Assembly: GCF_031928785.1 (NCBI RefSeq)
Contig: NZ_JARQAL010000004.1
Strand: one strand, 5' to 3'
DNA from: Enterococcus_C asini_A
GTDB taxonomy: Bacteria > Bacillota > Bacilli > Lactobacillales > Enterococcaceae
DNA: 64,000 nt
Within the stretch, counting starts at the first letter, position 1. Each line of letters opens with the position of its first letter. This document shows positions 7,945 through 17,463 of the stretch, piece by piece. The notes under the pieces were generated by a model. It had not been told where the DNA came from, ran no database searches, and worked only from the letters and a program-made list of their open reading frames with translations. The position numbers were made by a program, and so were the translations under genes.

Positions 7945-9246
7945 ATGCGCATGGTGGATTTAATTGAGAAGAAACGCAATGGCGAGAAACTAACAAAAGA
8001 AGAAATCAAGTATATCATCACTGATTATACCAATGGCAAAATCCCTGATTATCAAATGAGTGCGTTGTTAATGGCCACTTATTTTGAGGACATGACCGAT
8101 GAAGAGATTACCCAGTTGACATTAACAATGGCTCATTCTGGGGAAGTGATTGACTTATCTTCCATTGAAGGTATTAAAGTAGACAAACATTCTACTGGTG
8201 GAGTAGGGGATACAACCACTTTAGTGTTGGCACCTTTAGTAGCAGCAGTAGGAGTACCGGTGGCGAAAATGTCTGGTCGGGGTCTCGGTTTTACCGGGGG
8301 CACCTTGGATAAATTGGAGTCGATTCCTGGTTTTCAAATTGAATTGTCTGATGAGGAATTTGTACGCATTGTCAATGAAAGTAAAGTAGCAGTGATTGGC
8401 CAGTCGGGGGATTTAGCACCAGCTGACAAAAAGCTTTATGCTTTACGGGATGTGACGGCTACCGTCAGTTCGATTCCGTTAATTGCCAGCTCCATAATGA
8501 GTAAGAAAATCGCCGCGGGAGCAGATGCCATCGTTCTAGATGTGACTACTGGTGAAGGAGCCTTTATGAAGGACTTGGACAATGCCAAGCGCCTCGCCCA
8601 TACCATGGTGCGAATTGGCAAATTAGCCAATCGCCAAGTGATGGCTGTAGTCTCTGATATGTCCCAACCTCTTGGAGAAGCGGTGGGAAATGCTTTGGAA
8701 GTGGTGGAAGCTATTGAAACCTTACAAGGTCATGGACCAGCAGATCTTTTGGAAATGTGTTATATCTTAGGCTCACAGATGGTGGTCTTAGCTAAAAAGG
8801 CAGACTCCTTAGAAGAAGCGCGACGACTATTAGAAGAGGCTTTAACTAGTGGAAAAGCACTGGCTAAATTTAAAGAGATGATCATCAATCAAGGTGGGGA
8901 TGCCAGTGTGGTTGACCATCCCGAACGCTTGTTGACAGCGAAATATCAAATCGAACTACCTGCAAAAGAAAGTGGCGTAGTAACCAAACTAGTAGCCAAT
9001 GAAATCGGCATTGCGGCGATGCTACTAGGAGCTGGCCGACAAACAAAAGAAGATGCGATTAATTATGGCGTAGGTTTGAAGCTTCATAAAAAGATTGGCG
9101 ATGCTGTGGAAGTCGGCGAATCTCTGTTGACAATTTACAGCGACAATGAAGAAATCGAGGAAGTCAAAGAACGTCTTTACAAAAATATCGTGATTGGGGC
9201 TTCTGCCGTGGAGCCACCGCTAATTCATGATATTATTACAGAATAA
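7945..9246 (+). CDS. pdp: Pyrimidine-nucleoside phosphorylase
   Basis: Phosphorolysis of uridine, thymidine and deoxyuridine to base plus (deoxy)ribose-1-phosphate. The 433 residues show the family layout: helical N-domain, then KHSTGGVGDTTTL (phosphate binding) and the signature region SGRGLGFTGGTLDKLESIPG. AGGAGGC lies eight bases before the ATG; a second ATG two codons in is possible. It is first in the pdp-deoC-cdd operon, with eight bases before the deoC ribosome binding region. Confidence 0.97.
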   Translation: MRMVDLIEKKRNGEKLTKEEIKYIITDYTNGKIPDYQMSALLMATYFEDMTDEEITQLTLTMAHSGEVIDLSSIEGIKVDKHSTGGVGDTTTLVLAPLVAAVGVPVAKMSGRGLGFTGGTLDKLESIPGFQIELSDEEFVRIVNESKVAVIGQSGDLAPADKKLYALRDVTATVSSIPLIASSIMSKKIAAGADAIVLDVTTGEGAFMKDLDNAKRLAHTMVRIGKLANRQVMAVVSDMSQPLGEAVGNALEVVEAIETLQGHGPADLLEMCYILGSQMVVLAKKADSLEEARRLLEEALTSGKALAKFKEMIINQGGDASVVDHPERLLTAKYQIELPAKESGVVTKLVANEIGIAAMLLGAGRQTKEDAINYGVGLKLHKKIGDAVEVGESLLTIYSDNEEIEEVKERLYKNIVIGASAVEPPLIHDIITE

Positions 9247-9260
9247 GGAGTGATGTGAAA

Positions 9261-9923
9261 ATGGAATTAAACCGAATGATGGATCACACAATTTTAAAAG
9301 CAGATGCAACGGAAGCAGATGTTTTACAAGTAATCGAGGAAGCAAAGGAATATCATTTTTATTCTGTTTGTATTAATCCAACTTGGGTGAAATTAGCAGC
9401 TGAAAAATTAGCTGGGGAACCAGTAGCCGTATGTACTGTAATCGGCTTTCCTTTAGGAGCGAATACTTCTGAAGTCAAAGCTTATGAAGTTTCTGACGCT
9501 ATTAACAATGGTGCCGATGAAGTGGATATGGTCATCAATGTAGGGGCTTTAAAATCGGCCCAATACAAAAAAGTCCAACAAGATATTGAAGCCGTGGTTG
9601 CTGCAGCCAAAGACCGTGCTTTAGTCAAAGTGATCATTGAAACGGCTCTGTTGACAAAAGAAGAAATCGTTAAAGCTTGTGAACTTGCCAAAGCAGCAGG
9701 TGCTGATTTTGTTAAAACTTCTACTGGCTTTTCCACGAGTGGTGCCGCAGTTGCTGATGTGAAGTTAATGCGGGAAACGGTAGGTCCTACCATGGGCGTT
9801 AAAGCCTCTGGAGGAATTCACAGTGCTCAAGAAGCTATGGCTATGATTGAAGCAGGAGCAACGCGCTTAGGAACCAGTGCCAGTGTGGCAATTATCAATG
9901 GTGCCAAGGGCGAAGGCTATTAA
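9261..9923 (+). CDS. deoC: Deoxyribose-phosphate aldolase
   Basis: Cleaves 2-deoxyribose-5-phosphate to acetaldehyde and glyceraldehyde-3-phosphate. The 220-residue product has the Schiff-base lysine in VKTSTGFS (about residue 152) and the DMVINVG aspartate strand. I prefer the ATG at 9261, ten bases after AAGGAG, over the in-frame GTG at 9255, which is too close to that site; the family also normally begins MELNR-like. It lies between pdp and cdd in a tight operon. Confidence 0.97.
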   Translation: MELNRMMDHTILKADATEADVLQVIEEAKEYHFYSVCINPTWVKLAAEKLAGEPVAVCTVIGFPLGANTSEVKAYEVSDAINNGADEVDMVINVGALKSAQYKKVQQDIEAVVAAAKDRALVKVIIETALLTKEEIVKACELAKAAGADFVKTSTGFSTSGAAVADVKLMRETVGPTMGVKASGGIHSAQEAMAMIEAGATRLGTSASVAIINGAKGEGY

Positions 9924-9934
9924 AAGGAGTCTGT

Positions 9935-10330
9935 ATGAAAGCAAAAGCAGAATGGATTGAGATTGCTCGGCTTGCCTTAGACAAAGCTTACGTGCCTTAC
10001 TCTCATTTTCCTGTAGGAGCTTGTCTGGTCACAGAGGATGGTGCTACTTACCAAGGAATTAATATCGAAAATGCTTCCTTTGGCTTAACCAATTGTGCAG
10101 AACGTACCGCTTTTTTTAAGGCCGTATCAGAAGGCAACCGCAAATTTCAACATTTAGTGGTGGCGGGACACACTCCTGCACCCATCTCTCCTTGTGGCGC
10201 TTGTCGGCAAGTAATGGCGGAGTTTTGCTCCCCAGAAATGCCTGTGACCTTAGTAGGAGATGAAGGCGTCATGAAGGAAACTACCGTGGGAGAATTACTA
10301 CCCTACTCATTTACCGACAAAGATCTTTAA
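9935..10330 (+). CDS. cdd: Cytidine deaminase
   Basis: Zinc-dependent deamination of cytidine and deoxycytidine to uridine and deoxyuridine, feeding Pdp. The 131 residues are the size of the homotetrameric type. Zinc ligands are Cys54 in NCAERTAF (with catalytic Glu56) and Cys87/Cys90 in PCGACRQ. AAGGAG precedes the ATG. Third gene of pdp-deoC-cdd; the BMP lipoprotein gene follows after 65 bases with no obvious terminator. Confidence 0.97.
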   Translation: MKAKAEWIEIARLALDKAYVPYSHFPVGACLVTEDGATYQGINIENASFGLTNCAERTAFFKAVSEGNRKFQHLVVAGHTPAPISPCGACRQVMAEFCSPEMPVTLVGDEGVMKETTVGELLPYSFTDKDL

Positions 10331-10395
10331 ACCAGGATTCACTAGGCGACATTTGTGGCCATTGAATAAAAAATCAACTAGGGGGCTTTACAGAA

Positions 10396-11514
10396 ATGAA
10401 AAAAGCGAATGTATGGAAAGTAGGCGCAGTAGCACTGGCAAGTGTCATGGTACTTGGAGCATGTGGCGGCGGGGGCGGAACTAGCTCTAGCTCAGATAAA
10501 GGTGCCAGTGATGGCGGTAGTTCAGATGCAGCTCATAGCGTGGCGTTAATCACTGATACTGGTGGTGTAGACGACAAATCCTTTAACCAATCTGCTTGGG
10601 AAGGGTTGCAAGCATGGGGAGAAGAAAATGGGCTAGAAAAAGGTGCTGGTGGTTTTAACTACTTCCAATCTGATGACGCAGCTGACTATGCCAACAACAT
10701 CAACACAGCCGTAACCAATGGCTTCCACACAATTTTTGGGATTGGCTACTTATTGAAAGATGATATTTCTAGTGCAGCAACTCAAAATCCAGATGTCAAC
10801 TTTGGGTTGATTGATGATGTAATTGAAGGTCAAGACAATGTGGTATCCGCAACCTTTAAAGACAACGAAGCTTCTTACTTAGCAGGGATTGCTGCTGCAT
10901 ACACGACAAAAACCAATACAGTCGGTTTTGTCGGTGGGGAAGAAGGCTTGGTTATCGACCGTTTTGAAGCTGGATTTGTTAAAGGGGTAGAAGATACTGC
11001 CAAAGAATTAGGCAAAGAAATCAAAGTAGACGTACAATATGCGGCTTCATTCAGTTCTCCTGATAAAGGAAAATCCATTGCGGCTTCCATGATTACCAAT
11101 GGCGCAGATGTAATCTTCCATGCAGCTGGCGGTACTGGGGTCGGTGTCTTCACAGAAGCAATCACAACTAACGAACAAAAAACCGATGCTGAATTAGAAG
11201 AAAGCAAAGTTTGGGTGATCGGCGTTGACCGTGACCAAGAAGCAGACGGAAACTTTACTTCTAAAGATGGTACTGATGCGAACTGTACGTTGACTTCTAC
11301 ATTGAAAGGTGTAGGCGCAGCAGTTCAAGATATTTCGAATAAAGCAATGAATGACGAATTCCCTGGTGGCGAACACTTGGAATATGGTTTGAAAGACGGC
11401 GGTGTTGACCTTACACCAGGTGCTGTTTCTGATGATGCGAAAGCAGCCATTGAACAAGCGAAAACCGACATCATTGACGGGAAAATCGAAGTTCCTGAAG
11501 CACCAGAAGCTTAA
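10396..11514 (+). CDS. bmpA: BMP-family nucleoside-binding lipoprotein
   Basis: The extracellular substrate-binding component of a nucleoside ABC importer. It has a lipoprotein signal peptide with lipobox VLGAC, Cys23 being the lipidated residue, then a Gly/Ser-rich linker and a BMP/PnrA-like domain (ALITDTGGVDDKSFNQSAWEG is the family's characteristic start). Total 372 residues. Family members bind purine and pyrimidine nucleosides, which fits the surrounding salvage genes. A terminator-like hairpin just after it probably gives a higher level of the binding protein than of the membrane components, as is usual. Confidence 0.93.
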   Translation: MKKANVWKVGAVALASVMVLGACGGGGGTSSSSDKGASDGGSSDAAHSVALITDTGGVDDKSFNQSAWEGLQAWGEENGLEKGAGGFNYFQSDDAADYANNINTAVTNGFHTIFGIGYLLKDDISSAATQNPDVNFGLIDDVIEGQDNVVSATFKDNEASYLAGIAAAYTTKTNTVGFVGGEEGLVIDRFEAGFVKGVEDTAKELGKEIKVDVQYAASFSSPDKGKSIAASMITNGADVIFHAAGGTGVGVFTEAITTNEQKTDAELEESKVWVIGVDRDQEADGNFTSKDGTDANCTLTSTLKGVGAAVQDISNKAMNDEFPGGEHLEYGLKDGGVDLTPGAVSDDAKAAIEQAKTDIIDGKIEVPEAPEA

Positions 11515-11523
11515 TGGTTAATG

Positions 11524-11557
11524 GGGTCTTGTCTGTTTGACAGGCAAGACCTTTTTC
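11524..11557 (+). terminator. Terminator / partial read-through site after bmpA
   Basis: The stem GGTCTTGTCTG / CAGGCAAGACC and a TTTTT run lie between the lipoprotein gene and the ATPase gene. Confidence 0.8.
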
Positions 11558-11575
11558 ACATTTAATGTGCTCTTT

Positions 11576-11607
11576 AGATAAGACTAGGAGTTTTTTTAGT
11601 CTTATCT
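11576..11607. repeat. Perfect 11-bp inverted repeat before nupA
   Basis: AGATAAGACTA and TAGTCTTATCT flank a 10-base loop that includes a T-run. It is about 20 bases beyond the bmpA terminator. It could be a second attenuator hairpin or an operator. Confidence 0.7.
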
Positions 11608-11685
11608 AAGGAGAGAATCTCAGCTCCTTGTTTTTGCCCTTATTGTTGATTATTGTAAAGTTGAAGCGTAAAGGATGTGAATGAA

Positions 11686-13254
11686 GTGACGGAAACAGCA
11701 AAATATGTCATTGAAATGCGACATATTACCAAGGAATTCGGGACTTTTAAAGCCAATGATGATGTCAATCTTCAAGTGCGACCGGGGGAAATTCATGCTC
11801 TTTTAGGGGAAAATGGTGCCGGGAAGTCTACGTTGATGAATATTCTCTCTGGTCTTTTGGAACCTACTAATGGAGAAATCCTGATTAACGACAAGTCCGT
11901 TAAGATTACCAGTCCCACCGAAGCCAATCGTCTAGGTATCGGTATGGTTCACCAACATTTTATGCTGGTGGATGCTTTTACAGTAACGGAGAATATTATC
12001 TTAGGCAGTGAACCCAATCATCTAGGTGTCCTTAATCGAAAAAAAGCGCGCCAAACCATTGAAGAACTCTCAGCGCGTTATGGCTTAGCAGTGGACCCTG
12101 ATGCTTTAGTTCGAGATATTTCCGTGGGGATGCAACAGCGGGTGGAAATCTTGAAGACTTTGTATCGAGGCGCCGATGTCTTGATTTTTGATGAACCTTC
12201 CGCGGTTTTGACGCCACAAGAAATCGAAGGCTTGATTCAAATCATGAAAGAATTGGTTTCAGAAGGTAAGTCGATTATTTTAATCACCCATAAATTAGAC
12301 GAAATCAAAGCAGTGGCAGATCGCTGTACTGTTATTCGTCGAGGTCAAGGGATTGGCACAGTCAATGTAAAAGATGTCAGCTCCCAAGAATTGGCAGATA
12401 TGATGGTGGGACGTTCCGTTTCCTTTAAAACAGAGAAAAAACCTGCTACACCGCAAGAAGTCATTTTGTCTGTGGAGAATTTAACGGTGAAAGAAAGCCG
12501 AGGCTTAGAAGCGGTAAAAAATCTCAGCTTGGAAGTTCGGGCAGGAGAAGTTTTGGGGATTGCGGGGATCGACGGCAATGGCCAATCCGAATTAGTTCAA
12601 GCTATTACTGGATTGCGGAAAGTCGAAAGTGGCAAAGTCATAATTGACGGAGAAGACGTGACCAATAAGCGCCCTCGCTTTATTACTGAAAGTGGTGTGG
12701 GCCATGTACCGGAAGATCGCCATAAATACGGGTTGATCTTGGATATGTCCTTAGCGGAAAATATGGCTTTGCAAACCTATTACCAAGTTCCGATGAGTAA
12801 ATATGGTGTTTTAAACTATGGTGAAATGAACGGCAAAGCTCGAGAGTTAATCAAAGAGTTTGACGTGCGGACCACCAATGAAATTGTACCAGCCAAGGCT
12901 TTGTCTGGGGGAAATCAGCAAAAAGCGATTATCGCCCGGGAAGTGGATCGTAATCCTGATCTTTTAATCGTAGCGAATCCTACTCGAGGCTTGGATGTGG
13001 GGGCGATTGAATTTATCCATAAGCGTTTAATTGAACAACGGGACAAATTTAAAGCAGTGTTGTTAGTCAGCTTTGAATTAGATGAAATCATGAATGTCTC
13101 CGACCGCATTGCCGTTATTCACGGTGGCGAAATCGTCGGGATTGTGGATCCGAAAGAAACTAGCGAAAACGAATTAGGTTTACTTATGGCAGGGTATTCT
13201 TTAGAAGAAGCCCGGGCCGAATTAGGGACGAAAGCAGGTGAGAGCCTTGTCTAA
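11686..13254 (+). CDS. nupA: Nucleoside ABC transporter ATP-binding protein (two ABC domains)
   Basis: Energises nucleoside uptake. About 522 residues contain two fused nucleotide-binding domains. The first has Walker A GENGAGKST and a signature-like ISVGMQQRVEI; the second has IDGNGQSEL in place of a normal Walker A and signature LSGGNQQKAI. This degenerate second Walker A is typical of the sugar/nucleoside (CUT2-like) double ATPases. The GTG at 11677 is only one base from AAAGGA, so the in-frame GTG at 11686 is the better start. It overlaps the following permease gene by a few codons. Named by analogy with lactococcal bmpA-nupABC. Confidence 0.93.
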   Translation: MTETAKYVIEMRHITKEFGTFKANDDVNLQVRPGEIHALLGENGAGKSTLMNILSGLLEPTNGEILINDKSVKITSPTEANRLGIGMVHQHFMLVDAFTVTENIILGSEPNHLGVLNRKKARQTIEELSARYGLAVDPDALVRDISVGMQQRVEILKTLYRGADVLIFDEPSAVLTPQEIEGLIQIMKELVSEGKSIILITHKLDEIKAVADRCTVIRRGQGIGTVNVKDVSSQELADMMVGRSVSFKTEKKPATPQEVILSVENLTVKESRGLEAVKNLSLEVRAGEVLGIAGIDGNGQSELVQAITGLRKVESGKVIIDGEDVTNKRPRFITESGVGHVPEDRHKYGLILDMSLAENMALQTYYQVPMSKYGVLNYGEMNGKARELIKEFDVRTTNEIVPAKALSGGNQQKAIIAREVDRNPDLLIVANPTRGLDVGAIEFIHKRLIEQRDKFKAVLLVSFELDEIMNVSDRIAVIHGGEIVGIVDPKETSENELGLLMAGYSLEEARAELGTKAGESLV

Positions 13255-14398
13255 TACTTCGGAAAAAATTCGCAATCTGCTCGTACCGGTGATTGCTGTT
13301 TTGCTAGGCTTTATCATCGGTGGCATTGTAATGGCGGCCTTTGGCTACAATCCGATTGAAGGGTATAGCCAAATGTTTAAAACAGCCTTTTTGAATCCTC
13401 AAACCCATCAGATTAATCCTCGTAATATCGGAGAAATCTTTGTGACAGCAGCACCTTTAATCTTTACGGCTCTGGGTTTTTCAGTGGCCAATTCTGCTGG
13501 TTTCTTCAATATCGGTCTTTCCGGTCAAGCTCTTTGTGGTTGGGTGGCAAGTATTTGGCTGGCGTTAACGTTGCCAGATATGCCGAAAGTCGTCTTGGTG
13601 CCACTAGTTTTAGTTGTGGGGGCGCTAGCGGGGGCTTTGGCGGCAGCCGTGCCAGGAATTTTACGAGCATTCTTTGGAACTAGTGAAGTCATTGTCACCA
13701 TTATGATGAATTATATTTTATTGTATTCTGCTAACCATATTGTGACCCATGTGATTGCAAAAGACTTAATCAGCAATACTGGGAAAACCAAGCTAGTCGG
13801 TCAAAACGCCACCTTGCAAACGGAATTTTTGCGGAATATCAGTCAAGGGTCGCGGGTAAATATTGGGATTTTCTTAGCCCTTATTTTTCTAGTCTTGACT
13901 TGGTTTTTGATGAAAAAGACTACCCTGGGATTTGAAATTCGTTCGGTAGGTTTGAACCCTGATGCTTCAGAATATGCCGGGATGAGTAGTAAACGTACCA
14001 TCATTCTCTCCATGGTAATTTCTGGTTTCTTAGCAGGTCTTGGCGGCGTGATTTATGGCTTAGGGACCTTCCAATATTACTTTAGCCAAGGTGCTTCGTT
14101 AAGTATTGGCTTTGACGGCATGGCCGTTTCGCTATTAGGTTCGGGTAGTTCCATTGGCATTTTGCTCTCGGCGCTCTTGTTCAGTGTCTTAAAACTTGGT
14201 GGTGCTGGTATGCAAATGATTAATATCCCTTCTGAACTCGTCGACGTGGATATTGCCATTATTATCTTCTTTGTAGGAATTAGCTTTGTGATTCGCTTTG
14301 TCTTAGCAAAAGTTTTCGGCAACAAAAAAGAAGTTGCCGTGGTGGAAAATGTGGAAACCAAGCCTAGTGACCAAGATGAACAAGGAGGCGTACTCTAA
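13238..14398 (+). CDS. nupB: Nucleoside ABC transporter permease 1
   Basis: Integral membrane permease of the BPD-type (RbsC-like) family, about 386 residues with roughly ten hydrophobic segments. Family features seen are GFSVANSAGFFNIGLSGQ near 80-95 and the Gly-rich GFLAGLGGVIYGLG near 265. The frame opens at a GTG inside the end of nupA; a TTG three codons later, after AGGTGAG, may be the true start. Its stop overlaps the ATG of the next permease (TAATG), so translation is coupled. Confidence 0.92.
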   Translation: MRALSNTSEKIRNLLVPVIAVLLGFIIGGIVMAAFGYNPIEGYSQMFKTAFLNPQTHQINPRNIGEIFVTAAPLIFTALGFSVANSAGFFNIGLSGQALCGWVASIWLALTLPDMPKVVLVPLVLVVGALAGALAAAVPGILRAFFGTSEVIVTIMMNYILLYSANHIVTHVIAKDLISNTGKTKLVGQNATLQTEFLRNISQGSRVNIGIFLALIFLVLTWFLMKKTTLGFEIRSVGLNPDASEYAGMSSKRTIILSMVISGFLAGLGGVIYGLGTFQYYFSQGASLSIGFDGMAVSLLGSGSSIGILLSALLFSVLKLGGAGMQMINIPSELVDVDIAIIIFFVGISFVIRFVLAKVFGNKKEVAVVENVETKPSDQDEQGGVL

Positions 14399-15351
14399 TG
14401 GATATGAATCAACTTGCTTCAATTATTACCCAGACGCTGATTTACTCCACGCCTTTGATTTTAACGGCATTAGGGGGAGTCTTTTCAGAACGTAGCGGGA
14501 TTGTGAACGTAGGTTTGGAAGGAATCATGGTAATCGGTGCTTTTACTGCGGTAGTCTTTAACTTGGAAATGGCAGACACCTTTGGGGCGATGACTCCTTG
14601 GCTGGCGATTTTAGTGGCGGGACTTGCTGGGGTGATTTTCTCAATTCTCCATGCTTTGGCTACAGTGAACTTTCGAGCTGATCACATTATCAGCGGTACC
14701 GTGATGAATATGCTAGCACCAGCCTTGGCAATTTTCTTAGTAAAAGTCATGTACGGCAAAGGCCAAACCGATGGCATTAGTCGTCGTTTAGGCTATTTCA
14801 CCATTCCTGGTTTAGAAAAAATTCCGGTAATTGGGACTTTGTTCTTTAAGAATACTTTTTTACCAGCCTACTTTGCGATTTTGATTGCTGTTCTCGCTTG
14901 GTTTATCATTTTTAAAACCAAATTTGGCCTACGTCTGCGCTCGGTAGGAGAGCATCCTCAAGCGGCGGATACGTTAGGCATTAACGTGTACCTAATGCGC
15001 TATGCTGGCGTTTTGATTTCTGGTTTTCTCGGTGGTATGGGTGGTGCGATTTTTGCCCAGTCGATCTCTGGACGCTTTGCGGTTACGACGATTGCCGGTC
15101 AAGGGTTTATCTCTATGGCAGCCATGATCTTTGGCAAGTGGAACCCACTAGGAGCCATGGGGGCGGCGATTTTCTTCGGCTTTGCTCAAAATATCAGTAT
15201 TGCCGGTAAGAATATCCCCGTGATTTCTTCCATTCCTGACGTTTACTTGCAAATTGCTCCTTATGTTTTGACGATTGTCGTCTTGGTGTTATTCTTAGGG
15301 AAAGCCTCTGGTCCTAAGGCGAACGGAACAAACTATATTAAATCAAAATAA
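14398..15351 (+). CDS. nupC: Nucleoside ABC transporter permease 2
   Basis: Second permease subunit, 317 residues, same family as its neighbour (ERSGIVNVGLEGIMVIGA near the N-terminus; SGFLGGMGGAIFAQS later). It presumably forms the heterodimeric channel with the upstream permease. AAGGAGG and a TAATG overlap indicate coupled translation. A terminator follows, closing the bmpA-nupABC unit. Confidence 0.92.
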   Translation: MDMNQLASIITQTLIYSTPLILTALGGVFSERSGIVNVGLEGIMVIGAFTAVVFNLEMADTFGAMTPWLAILVAGLAGVIFSILHALATVNFRADHIISGTVMNMLAPALAIFLVKVMYGKGQTDGISRRLGYFTIPGLEKIPVIGTLFFKNTFLPAYFAILIAVLAWFIIFKTKFGLRLRSVGEHPQAADTLGINVYLMRYAGVLISGFLGGMGGAIFAQSISGRFAVTTIAGQGFISMAAMIFGKWNPLGAMGAAIFFGFAQNISIAGKNIPVISSIPDVYLQIAPYVLTIVVLVLFLGKASGPKANGTNYIKSK

Positions 15352-15362
15352 GCAGTAAAATT

Positions 15363-15408
15363 AAGGGTGGGACTAAGGGACATTGTTGCTTTGTTCCGCC
15401 CTTTTTAA
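15363..15408 (+). terminator. Rho-independent terminator after the nucleoside transporter
   Basis: The stem AAGGGTGGGAC / GTTCCGCCCTT with G-U pairs is followed by T residues. It ends only about 25 bases before the deoB ATG, so deoB needs read-through or a closely spaced promoter. Confidence 0.75.
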
Positions 15409-15432
15409 AAAAAAAAGAAAGAAGGGTGTTAC

Positions 15433-16599
15433 ATGTTTAAACGTGTACATTTGATTGTGATGGATTCAGTAGGAATTGGTGAAGCGCCTGATGCCGAAAA
15501 ATTTGGTGATGTAGGCTCAGACACATTAGGTCATATTGCTGAAAAAGCAGGTTTGACTATTCCGAACTTAGAAAACTTAGGTCTGGGAACCATTCGTCCA
15601 TTAGCTGGTGTGGCGGATGTAGCAGATCACAAAGGATACGCTACTAAACTAGAAGAAGTCTCCGTGGGGAAAGACACCATGACTGGCCACTGGGAAATCA
15701 TGGGTTTAAATATTAAAAAACCATTCCGAGTGTTTCCAGAAGGATTCCCTGATGAATTATTGAAGCAAATTGAAGATTTCTCCGGTCGCAAAATCGTCTG
15801 CAACTTGCCTTATTCTGGGACTAAAGTGATTGAGGATTACGGTGAACACCAAATGAAAACCGGGGATTTGATCGTCTATACTTCAGCAGATCCTGTGTTG
15901 CAAATTGCCGCCCATGAAGAAGTTATTCCTTTAGAAGAGTTGTATCGCATTTGCCAATATGTGCGGGATATTACTAAAGATGAGCCTTATATGATTGGCC
16001 GGATTATCGCTCGGCCTTATGTAGGAGAACCCGGTAACTTCACCCGTACTAGCAATCGCCATGACTATGCCTTAGATCCTTTTGGCAAGACGGTTTTGGA
16101 TGCTTTAAAAGCCAATGGCAAAGATGTGATTGCAGTAGGAAAAATCAACGATATCTTTAACGGCCAAGGAATTACCGATGCCATCCGCACGAAGAGCAAT
16201 ATGGACGGGGTAGATAAGCTCTTAGAAGTGATGAAAGAAGACTTCACAGGCTTAAGCTTTACCAACTTGGTGGACTTTGATGCGCTCTTTGGTCATCGTC
16301 GGGATGTAGTTGGCTATGCCCATGCCATTGAAGAATTCGACACTCGCTTACCAGAACTAATGGCAGCAATGGCCGAAGATGATCTTTTGATGATTACCGC
16401 AGACCACGGGAACGATCCAACTTTTACTGGCACCGATCACACCCGGGAATATGTGCCATTATTGGTCTATTCGAAAAAAATGCAAGGCCAAGGAGCACTG
16501 CCTCAAGGTTTTTATTCCGATATTGCGGCAACCATTGCTGAAAACTTTGACGTGCCTGCCACAGAAAACGGCACAAGCTTTTTAGCAAATTTAAAATAG
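15433..16599 (+). CDS. deoB: Phosphopentomutase
   Basis: Interconverts (deoxy)ribose-1-phosphate and (deoxy)ribose-5-phosphate, linking the phosphorylases to DeoC and to the pentose phosphate pathway. The 388 residues belong to the alkaline-phosphatase superfamily, with metal-site motifs MDSVGIGEAPDA at the N-terminus, the phosphate-accepting Thr region VGKDTMTGHWE near 80-90, and TADHGNDPTFTGTDHTREY near 320. AAAGAAGGGTG supplies the ribosome binding site. punA follows after nine bases, so deoB-punA-deoD is one unit. Confidence 0.98.
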   Translation: MFKRVHLIVMDSVGIGEAPDAEKFGDVGSDTLGHIAEKAGLTIPNLENLGLGTIRPLAGVADVADHKGYATKLEEVSVGKDTMTGHWEIMGLNIKKPFRVFPEGFPDELLKQIEDFSGRKIVCNLPYSGTKVIEDYGEHQMKTGDLIVYTSADPVLQIAAHEEVIPLEELYRICQYVRDITKDEPYMIGRIIARPYVGEPGNFTRTSNRHDYALDPFGKTVLDALKANGKDVIAVGKINDIFNGQGITDAIRTKSNMDGVDKLLEVMKEDFTGLSFTNLVDFDALFGHRRDVVGYAHAIEEFDTRLPELMAAMAEDDLLMITADHGNDPTFTGTDHTREYVPLLVYSKKMQGQGALPQGFYSDIAATIAENFDVPATENGTSFLANLK

Positions 16600-16608
16600 G
16601 AGGGCTCT

Positions 16609-17427
16609 ATGACTGATTTAACAACCAAACTGCAAGAAACGACGGCTTATTTAAAAAATGCCGGCATTGGCCCGGTGGATTTTGGCTTGATTTTAGGCTC
16701 TGGCCTAGGAGAGTTAGCTGAAGAAATCGAAAATCCAGTAAAAGTGGCCTATGAAGGGATTCCCCATTTTCCTGTATCCACAGTGGTAGGACATGCAGGG
16801 CAATTAGTGTATGGGAATTTGGCTGGTAAAAAAGTCTTAGCAATGCAAGGGCGCTTTCACTACTATGAAGGCTACTCCATGGAGAAAGTGACTTATCCTG
16901 TGCGAGTGATGAAGGCGCTAGAAGCTCATTCGGTAATTGTCACCAATGCTTGTGGCGGAGTGAATGAAAGCTTTGCTCCTGGAGACTTGATGTTAATTAA
17001 TGACCAAATTAATTTCATGGGCGCTAATCCTTTAATTGGTCCTAATGAAGCTGACTTAGGTCCGCGCTTTCCTGACATGAGTCAAGCTTATACGCCTATT
17101 TATCGTAAAACCGCTCAAAAAGTTGGCACCGAATTAGGACTGGCGTTAAAAGAAGGAGTTTATATGGGCTTTTCTGGACCAACCTACGAAACCCCAGCGG
17201 AAATTCGTTTTGCGCGTATCATTGGAGCGGACGCAGTGGGGATGTCTACAGTTCCTGAAGTTATTGTAGCGGCCCACGGAGGGATGAAAGTGCTGGGTAT
17301 TTCTTGTATCACCAATTTAGCTGCCGGTATGCAAGCAAGCCTTAACCACGAGGAAGTCGTAGCGACTACCGAACGAGTAAAAAGCCAGTTTAAAACCTTT
17401 GTAAAAGCGACGTTAGCCGTTTTGTAG
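16609..17427 (+). CDS. punA: Purine-nucleoside phosphorylase (trimeric, PunA type)
   Basis: Phosphorolysis of inosine, guanosine and their deoxy forms. The 272 residues match the low-molecular-mass homotrimeric class (PNP/MTAP family), with LGSGLGELAEE for phosphate binding, MQGRFHYYEGY, and the base-site region GPTYETPAEIR. Complementary to DeoD encoded next to it, which belongs to a different fold class. AGGAGGG ribosome binding site. Confidence 0.96.
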   Translation: MTDLTTKLQETTAYLKNAGIGPVDFGLILGSGLGELAEEIENPVKVAYEGIPHFPVSTVVGHAGQLVYGNLAGKKVLAMQGRFHYYEGYSMEKVTYPVRVMKALEAHSVIVTNACGGVNESFAPGDLMLINDQINFMGANPLIGPNEADLGPRFPDMSQAYTPIYRKTAQKVGTELGLALKEGVYMGFSGPTYETPAEIRFARIIGADAVGMSTVPEVIVAAHGGMKVLGISCITNLAAGMQASLNHEEVVATTERVKSQFKTFVKATLAVL

Positions 17428-17463
17428 CAGGGACTTAAATTTATGTATAGAAAGGAAGAGAAG

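Noticed and set aside
12345..12700. Damaged second ATPase domain in nupA
   Set aside because: The non-canonical Walker A (IDGNGQSEL) is the normal state for the second domain in this transporter family.
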